A stretch of 10,057 bases of DNA, taken from assembly GCA_032122615.1 (NCBI GenBank), contig JAQBGF010000159.1, positions 1 to 10,057 of the forward strand, given 5' to 3'. Source of the DNA: SHZI01 sp032122615. Lineage in GTDB: Bacteria > Pseudomonadota > Gammaproteobacteria > Steroidobacterales > GCA-2729495. Shown one piece after another: positions 5,837 to 10,057 of the stretch; positions within the stretch are counted from its first letter, which is position 1; every line of letters starts with the position of its first letter. The translations under genes were made by a program, and so were the position numbers. The notes beneath the pieces were generated by a model. It did not search any database and was not told the DNA's origin. It was given only the letters and a program-made list of their open reading frames with translations.

Positions 5837-7117
5837 ATGGCTGACAAATCCTGGCGCAAGCGCACGCTCGGCAAGCGCAAGCTGAAGCCCGAGACGCTGA
5901 TGATGGGCTATGGCTACGATCCCATGCTGTCGGAAGGCTCACTGAAACCGCCGCAATTCCTCACTTCGACGTTCGTATTCAAGTCCGCGGAGGACGGCAA
6001 GAAGTTTTTTGCAACGATTCAGGGCCGCCGCAAGCTCGGCCCGGACGAGGAACCTGGCCTCGTCTACTCGCGCTTCAACAACCCCAATCTCGAGGTGCTG
6101 GAGGACAGACTCGCGCTGTGGGACGAAGCTGAGGCCAGCCTGGCCTTCGCGTCGGGCATGGCGGCGATTTCCACCTGCCTGTGGGCCTATCTGCGTCCCG
6201 GCGACGTGGTGCTGCAGAGCCAGCCGATTTATGGCGGCACAGAAACCCTGATCCATTCCGTCCTGCCGGAATTCGGCGTTTCTCAGGTCGGGTTCGAAGT
6301 CGAAGCCGGCGTCGCCGCGATGCGCGCAGCTGCAATAAAGGCGAAAGCCGTCGGCCGGATCGGCGCCATCTTTCTGGAGACACCCGCCAACCCGACCAGC
6401 GGCCTCGTTGACATCGAAGCCGCGCGGGCGATCTCCGAGGAACTCGCCGTCGACGGCTGGCGCCCGCCCGTGATCGTCGACAACACCATGCTCGGCCCGG
6501 TGTTCTCCAGCCCGATCAGGCATGGCGCCGACCTGGTGGTCACGTCACTTACCAAGTATGTGGGCGGCCACTCGGATCTCATCGCCGGCGGCGCCTCCGG
6601 TGCCGGCATCATGCTGGCGCCGGTACGACGCATGCGCTCGACACTCGGGACCATGTGCGATCCGCACACGGCCTGGCTGCTCATGCGCTCACTCGAAACG
6701 CTGAAGCTGCGCATGGAGGCAAGCGCACTCGGCGCGCGCACGGTGGCGCTGTTCCTGCGCGATCACCCGAAGATCGAGAACGTCTGGTATCTGGATTTCC
6801 TGCCGGCCGGCCATCCCGAGCGCGGGCTGCACGAGCGACAGAACACCAGCGCCGGCTCCACGTTCTCCTTCGAGGTGCAAGGCGGAGAGCGCGGCGCCTT
6901 CGCCCTGCTGGATCAATTGCAGGTGATCAAGCTGGCGGTCAGCCTCGGCGGCACTGAGACGCTCGCCTCGCACCCCGCGTCCACGACGCACTCAGGAATG
7001 CCGGTCGACGAGCTCAAGCGCTTCTCGATCACGCCTGCCCTTATCCGCATCTCGATCGGCATCGAGGATGCGGACGATCTGGTCGCGGACCTCAAGCAGG
7101 CACTCGAGGCCGTTTGA
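5837..7117 (+). CDS. PLP-dependent cystathionine gamma-synthase / methionine gamma-lyase family enzyme
   Basis: The 426-residue protein is a fold-type I, Cys/Met-metabolism PLP enzyme. Visible family residues: YSRFNNPN (77-84, Tyr and Arg that bind the PLP phosphate from the partner subunit), SGMAA (106-110), IYGGTE (131-136, stacking Tyr132), VDNT (214-217, Asp215 to the pyridine nitrogen), the SLTKYVGGH site (237-245, Schiff-base Lys240), SLGGTETLASHP (369-380) and Arg404 in LIRISIGIE, which would bind the substrate carboxylate. Such enzymes act in the cytoplasm on cystathionine, homoserine esters, methionine or cysteine. Sequence alone does not separate synthase from lyase, so no symbol is given. 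The frame is open back to 5603, but ATG 5837 has GGAGG at 5827-5831 and gives the normal length of about 400-430. A stable hairpin lies just upstream. Confidence 0.9.
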   Translation: MADKSWRKRTLGKRKLKPETLMMGYGYDPMLSEGSLKPPQFLTSTFVFKSAEDGKKFFATIQGRRKLGPDEEPGLVYSRFNNPNLEVLEDRLALWDEAEASLAFASGMAAISTCLWAYLRPGDVVLQSQPIYGGTETLIHSVLPEFGVSQVGFEVEAGVAAMRAAAIKAKAVGRIGAIFLETPANPTSGLVDIEAARAISEELAVDGWRPPVIVDNTMLGPVFSSPIRHGADLVVTSLTKYVGGHSDLIAGGASGAGIMLAPVRRMRSTLGTMCDPHTAWLLMRSLETLKLRMEASALGARTVALFLRDHPKIENVWYLDFLPAGHPERGLHERQNTSAGSTFSFEVQGGERGAFALLDQLQVIKLAVSLGGTETLASHPASTTHSGMPVDELKRFSITPALIRISIGIEDADDLVADLKQALEAV

Positions 7118-7250
7118 CGAGGCCACACACACGTCCGCGACTGAGTTCACTGTCCGGGATATTCCCCCGCTGCGACAATGGTTGCCGGCGGGACAGGGAC
7201 TGACCACGGGTCCTTCCCCATTGGATTCCAATCCGTGGGAGCAGCACGCG

Positions 7251-8399
7251 TTGACAGGAAACGGCAAACCCGAACCATCGCGCGCGACGCGCTGGCTGCT
7301 CTGGCTGTCTTTACTGCATACCCTGCCGGCGCCGTTTTTCCTGTTCGTGGTGGTCGGCACCGTGCCGGCGGCCGGGTTGCTGGCCGGCGGTGTCGCCGGA
7401 CTCTTCGCCGGAGACCGCCAGGGACTGGCGATGGGCGCCGTGCTGGGTGCGCAGGGCGCCGGCTACGCGGCGCTGTACTTCCTCGTCGCCTGGCTGGCGG
7501 AATTCCTGCTCCGCAGGCTGCGCGCCGTCCCGCTGCGCAGCGGGGTACTCGCAATCCTCGTGGCAGCGATGTTCGCCGCGTCGCTTGCGCCCATCTACGG
7601 CAGCGGCGGTCACGGCGCAGAACAGTGGACCAACCTGCCCGGGCTGCTGGAGGGGTTCGCCGCGCCGCCTGTGGGTGCCTGGCTGGCGCCGTATTTCGGC
7701 GCACTGGGCGTGGTGCTGGCGGGCCTGCTGGTGCTGCTATTCGTGATCGGCCGCGACGGCGTCGACCAGGACCTCCCGCGCGGCCGGCAATGGTGGGACC
7801 GCGCCGCCGCGCTCGGTCACGTGCCGACGCTGCGTTACGTCGCCGATGCCCGTGTCAGCGGCACGTACGGCTACCCGATCGACTTCGCCCGGGCGCGCGA
7901 CGAGTTTGCGGTCCTCGCCGAGGCCTTCGGCAGCGGCAGCCACGGGGTAGAGGCCGACCCGGGCCAGGCGCAGCACTGGCGGTCGGCGTTGCGCGACGTC
8001 GAGCGAAAGATCGCCGACCTCGGTACGGACTACCGTCCGATGGACGAACTGCGCGAGCGCGCCCAGGCGGGTGATCCGCAGGCCCAGTACCAGCTGGTCC
8101 CGTACTACGAGCGCGGCGACCGCTTCGTGCCGAGAGACCACGCACGGGTCGTCGAGCTGTTACAGCAGGCCGCGGCGGGCAAGCATCCGCAGGCCATGTG
8201 GACACTGGGGTTGGCCTACGAGAAGGGCCGCTTCGGGCTGGCGCGCGACCTGCGGAAAGCGGGAGAACTCTACCGGGAAATCCTCACCGCACAAGCTGGC
8301 GACCCCTACGGCTGGCGGCAGGAGGAACGCTTCTATTCCATGGTGCGCGTGCGCATAGGCGCCGTTGAGCGCATGCAGGCAATGGCCCCGGCGCCCTAG
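7251..8399 (+). CDS. Polytopic membrane protein with C-terminal Sel1-like repeats
   Basis: The frame is open from before 7068, overlapping the upstream gene, but that extension is hydrophilic and lacks a ribosome site. The best start is TTG at 7251, preceded by GGGAG (7237-7241) at 9-nt spacing, giving 382 residues. Hydrophobic helices lie at about 15-38, 40-54, 60-88, 98-115 and 141-167. The soluble C-terminal part carries at least two Sel1-like repeats: about 266-303 (RERAQAGDPQAQYQLVPYYE) and 304-345 (LQQAAAGKHPQAMWTLGLAY). The preceding segment, 177-225, looks like degenerate units. Sel1 repeats are alpha-helical scaffolds for protein binding. The function is unknown. It lies 133 bp after the PLP-enzyme gene on the same strand, so read-through transcription is possible, and it converges on the serine dehydratase gene. 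Confidence 0.7.
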   Translation: MTGNGKPEPSRATRWLLWLSLLHTLPAPFFLFVVVGTVPAAGLLAGGVAGLFAGDRQGLAMGAVLGAQGAGYAALYFLVAWLAEFLLRRLRAVPLRSGVLAILVAAMFAASLAPIYGSGGHGAEQWTNLPGLLEGFAAPPVGAWLAPYFGALGVVLAGLLVLLFVIGRDGVDQDLPRGRQWWDRAAALGHVPTLRYVADARVSGTYGYPIDFARARDEFAVLAEAFGSGSHGVEADPGQAQHWRSALRDVERKIADLGTDYRPMDELRERAQAGDPQAQYQLVPYYERGDRFVPRDHARVVELLQQAAAGKHPQAMWTLGLAYEKGRFGLARDLRKAGELYREILTAQAGDPYGWRQEERFYSMVRVRIGAVERMQAMAPAP

Positions 8400-8481
8400 G
8401 CCGATACTCGGTCCCGACAGGCCGCGTTGCTCGACGTAGGCGCTTCACGTGCAAAAGTGGTTAAGCCGTAGGCGATCGCAT

Positions 8482-9960
8482 CTAACAATCGGCAAGTACC
8501 ACAGGGATGCGCAGAGCCAGCCCTCCGTCACCTGTTTCCTTGTACCGGCTGTGCATGTCCCGCGCTGTTTCCATCATCGTTCTGACCACCGCGTCGAGAG
8601 ACACTTTTGCGTCATCCGGGTTGCCGAATAGTGCCAGCTGGGACGCCGTGACCGCCTTCATGGCCCCCATCGAATTGCGCTCGATGCACGGTATTTGAAC
8701 CAGGCCGCCGACGGGGTCACAGGTCATGCCCAGGTGATGCTCCATGGCGATCTCGGCGGCCATCAGGCACTGCCTGGGGCTGCCGCCCATCACGGCGGTC
8801 AGTGCTGCCGCCGCCATGGCGGAAGACACACCGATCTCCGCCTGGCAGCCGCCGGCCGCCGCACTGATGGTTGCTCCTTTCTTGAAGATGCACGCCACCT
8901 CGCCAGCCACCAGCAGGAAATTCCGGACCTGCTGAATATCTGCGCCGGGCGTAAAAACCCACCAGTGAAACAGTACCGCCGGCAGCACGCCGCATGCGCC
9001 ATTGGTAGGTGCGGTGATGATGCGGCCATAGGAGGCATTCACTTCATTCACCGCCAGTGCGAATGCTGTGATCCAGGATGTTGAGGTCGCCAGGTCGGTG
9101 GGCGTTTGACGTATTTGCCCGATCCACTCTGTCTGTGTGCCATAGCGGCGGCCTGCCATCAGCCGGTCGTGTATCGATCTGGCGCGCCGCCGGACCTGCA
9201 GACCGCCCGGAAGCACGCCGTCCGTATGGCAACCGGATTCAATGCTGTCAATCATGGTTGCAAACAACTGATCCAGCGCGGTATCAATCTCATCAGCGCT
9301 GCGCCAGGCTCTTTCGTTCTCGCGCACAACGTCATGAATGGCCAGACCGGAGCTGTCGCACCAACGGATCAGGTCTGCGCCCAGCGCAATCGGGTATCTG
9401 AGCGTTACCGGATCCGGCGGCGTATCCGGTGCGCCTTCCCGTTGCAGGAACCCGCCACCGATCGAGTAGTAAGTTTCCGTCAGTGATTTCCCGCCGCTCA
9501 GATTTGCGTGAAGAACCAGGGTATTCGGGTGCACGGGGCAGGGCGACGTGGGGTCCGGAACGATGTCGCGCAGGGGATCAAAGTCAAGGTCACAAATGCC
9601 GCCAAGGGACAGGTGGCCGGTTTTCCTGACCTGGTCAACTCGTTCCGGCATGCGCTTAAGGTCAGCGATTCGGTAGTCCTCGCCCATCAGGCCCATGATG
9701 ATGGCGGTGTGCGTGCCGTGCCCCCGGCCCGTCTTGGCAAGAGAACCCATCAGCGTTACGGTCACCCGCTCCACCAAATCAATTCCGAGAAGTTTCAATC
9801 TGTCCAGAAAATCGAGAGCCGCTGACCACGGGCCCATGGTGTGCGAACTCGACGGACCGACGCCCACTTTGATCATGGCGAATACGCTAATCGGCGAATG
9901 GGTTGCATCCACCGGGTCTTTTGCCAGGGTTAAGGTGATTCCGGGTTCCTGCTTGGGCAT
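8482..9960 (-). CDS. sdaA: L-serine dehydratase (iron-sulfur, type 2, single chain)
   Basis: The 492-residue enzyme converts L-serine to pyruvate and ammonia in the cytoplasm using an oxygen-sensitive [4Fe-4S] cluster. The N-terminal beta domain carries KVGVGPSSSHTMGPW (31-45) and GSLAKTGRGHGTH (72-84). The alpha domain carries TAPTNGACGVLPAVL (316-330), GGCQAEIGVSSAMAAA (370-385) and CDPVGGLVQIPCIERN (414-429). Cys372, Cys414 and Cys425 have the 42- and 11-residue spacing of the cluster ligands known from Legionella SdaA. The chain ends in Cys492, matching the C-terminal 'tail' cysteine that caps the fourth iron there. About 20 extra N-terminal residues precede the usual start. The frame runs on to 10020 through the palindrome, but ATG 9958-9960 has AGG 8 nt upstream. 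It appears monocistronic, with an unusual hairpin directly ahead. Confidence 0.93.
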   Translation of the reverse strand: MPKQEPGITLTLAKDPVDATHSPISVFAMIKVGVGPSSSHTMGPWSAALDFLDRLKLLGIDLVERVTVTLMGSLAKTGRGHGTHTAIIMGLMGEDYRIADLKRMPERVDQVRKTGHLSLGGICDLDFDPLRDIVPDPTSPCPVHPNTLVLHANLSGGKSLTETYYSIGGGFLQREGAPDTPPDPVTLRYPIALGADLIRWCDSSGLAIHDVVRENERAWRSADEIDTALDQLFATMIDSIESGCHTDGVLPGGLQVRRRARSIHDRLMAGRRYGTQTEWIGQIRQTPTDLATSTSWITAFALAVNEVNASYGRIITAPTNGACGVLPAVLFHWWVFTPGADIQQVRNFLLVAGEVACIFKKGATISAAAGGCQAEIGVSSAMAAAALTAVMGGSPRQCLMAAEIAMEHHLGMTCDPVGGLVQIPCIERNSMGAMKAVTASQLALFGNPDDAKVSLDAVVRTMMETARDMHSRYKETGDGGLALRIPVVLADC

Positions 9961-9968
9961 ATGTTTAA

Positions 9969-9983
9969 CCTGTGTGTGGCGAA
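9969..9983 (-). promoter_or_regulatory. Leader motif / ribosome binding site of the serine dehydratase gene
   Basis: Read on the - strand this is TTCGCCACACACAGG, with the final AGG at complement 9971-9969, 8 nt before the ATG (complement of 9958-9960). Most of the motif lies inside the inner arm of the palindrome 9970-10024, so in an mRNA started upstream the AG of the ribosome site would be base-paired. Confidence 0.55.
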
Positions 9984-10024
9984 TTGCTATTTCTCTGCGA
10001 CAAATAGCAATTCGCCACACACAG
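9970..10024. repeat. Perfect 23-bp inverted repeat (compact form of the dispersed element)
   Basis: Arms 9970-9992 and 10002-10024 are perfectly complementary over 23 bp around a 9-nt spacer (9993-10001). Each arm carries the same core as the ends of the 2971-3128 element (AATAGCAATTCGCCACA). The right arm plus spacer end (9996-10024) is identical over 29 bases to 3099-3127. It lies immediately upstream of the serine dehydratase gene and perhaps of a divergent gene to the right. There is no T-run in either direction, so it is not a typical terminator. It could fold as a strong RNA hairpin, serve as a dyad protein-binding site, or be a short mobile palindrome. Confidence 0.75.
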
Positions 10025-10040
10025 CTACCGGGAGGCGGCT

Positions 10041-10057
10041 TTGTTCATCCTGTTACT
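10041..10057 (+). CDS. Possible start of a divergent gene (partial, edge of window)
   Basis: A GGGAGG at 10030-10035 is followed 5 nt later by TTG at 10041, opening a frame that reads M-F-I-L-L before the window ends. A hydrophobic start would fit a signal peptide or membrane segment. Only five codons are visible, so this is a weak call that rests mainly on the good Shine-Dalgarno and on the gene-start position of the neighbouring repeat. Confidence 0.2.

Noticed and set aside
5939..6523. Long minus-strand open frame (194 codons) inside the PLP-enzyme gene
   Set aside because: It is opposite a gene with all family residues in place, and the translated product shows no domain or ribosome site.
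7122..7131. GCCACACACA as a further copy of the leader motif
   Set aside because: Only 10 bases match, the closing GG is lost, and no start codon follows at ribosome-site distance.
7178..8074. Plus-strand open frame of 298 codons overlapping the Sel1 gene in another frame
   Set aside because: The product is dominated by Arg/Ala/Gly as expected for an off-frame reading of GC-rich DNA, while the other frame has clear membrane helices and Sel1 repeats.
9961..10020. N-terminal extension of serine dehydratase through the palindrome
   Set aside because: The extra residues are encoded by the inverted repeat itself. The ATG at 9958-9960 has an AGG at good spacing, and the family does not need the extension.
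9961..10024. Integron attC site or gene-cassette array
   Set aside because: GTTAAAC next to the palindrome resembles an attC core, but the paired core sites are absent at the other copies, the arms are perfectly symmetric, and genes face different ways.

Overview
The window reads as a chromosomal stretch of a moderately GC-rich proteobacterium, most likely gammaproteobacterial. That placement is inferred from protein style (type 2 L-serine dehydratase, MscS-type channel, diheme membrane cytochrome c, Sel1 membrane protein) and is not proven. I see no phage, transposase, CRISPR or toxin-antitoxin genes.

Layout, left to right. Bases 1-207 hold the C-terminus of an MscS-family mechanosensitive channel. 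Next come a secreted protein of unknown function (287-847) and a membrane-anchored TPR protein (933-1517), both on the + strand. A diheme c-type cytochrome lies on the - strand (1689-2669). A 466-bp gene-poor gap (2670-3135) carries a tRNA-like 3' fragment and an inverted-repeat element of about 158 bp. A large P-type cation ATPase (3136-5601) follows, then a PLP-dependent cystathionine gamma-synthase/methionine gamma-lyase family enzyme (5837-7117) with a strong hairpin in its leader, then a polytopic Sel1-repeat protein (about 7251-8399). An iron-sulfur L-serine dehydratase (8482-9960, - strand) comes next, convergent with the Sel1 gene. A perfect 23-bp inverted repeat closes the window at 9970-10024, possibly ahead of a divergent gene.

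The genes do not form one pathway; they look like separate transcription units for housekeeping and accessory metabolism. The only loose link is sulfur/serine amino-acid metabolism shared by the PLP enzyme and the serine dehydratase.

The most interesting signal is non-coding. The 15-mer TTCGCCACACACAGG sits directly before three unrelated start codons (287, 3136, and 9960 on the - strand), with its final AGG placed as a Shine-Dalgarno at 7-10 nt. In two cases it is the outer end of a longer inverted-repeat family (AATAGCAATTCGCCACA core). That family occurs as a long form (2971-3128), a compact perfect hairpin (9970-10024), and a diverged left half right after the ATPase stop (5601-5649). This looks like a small dispersed element, MITE/REP-like, whose end doubles as a leader and ribosome binding site, or a shared post-transcriptional control signal.
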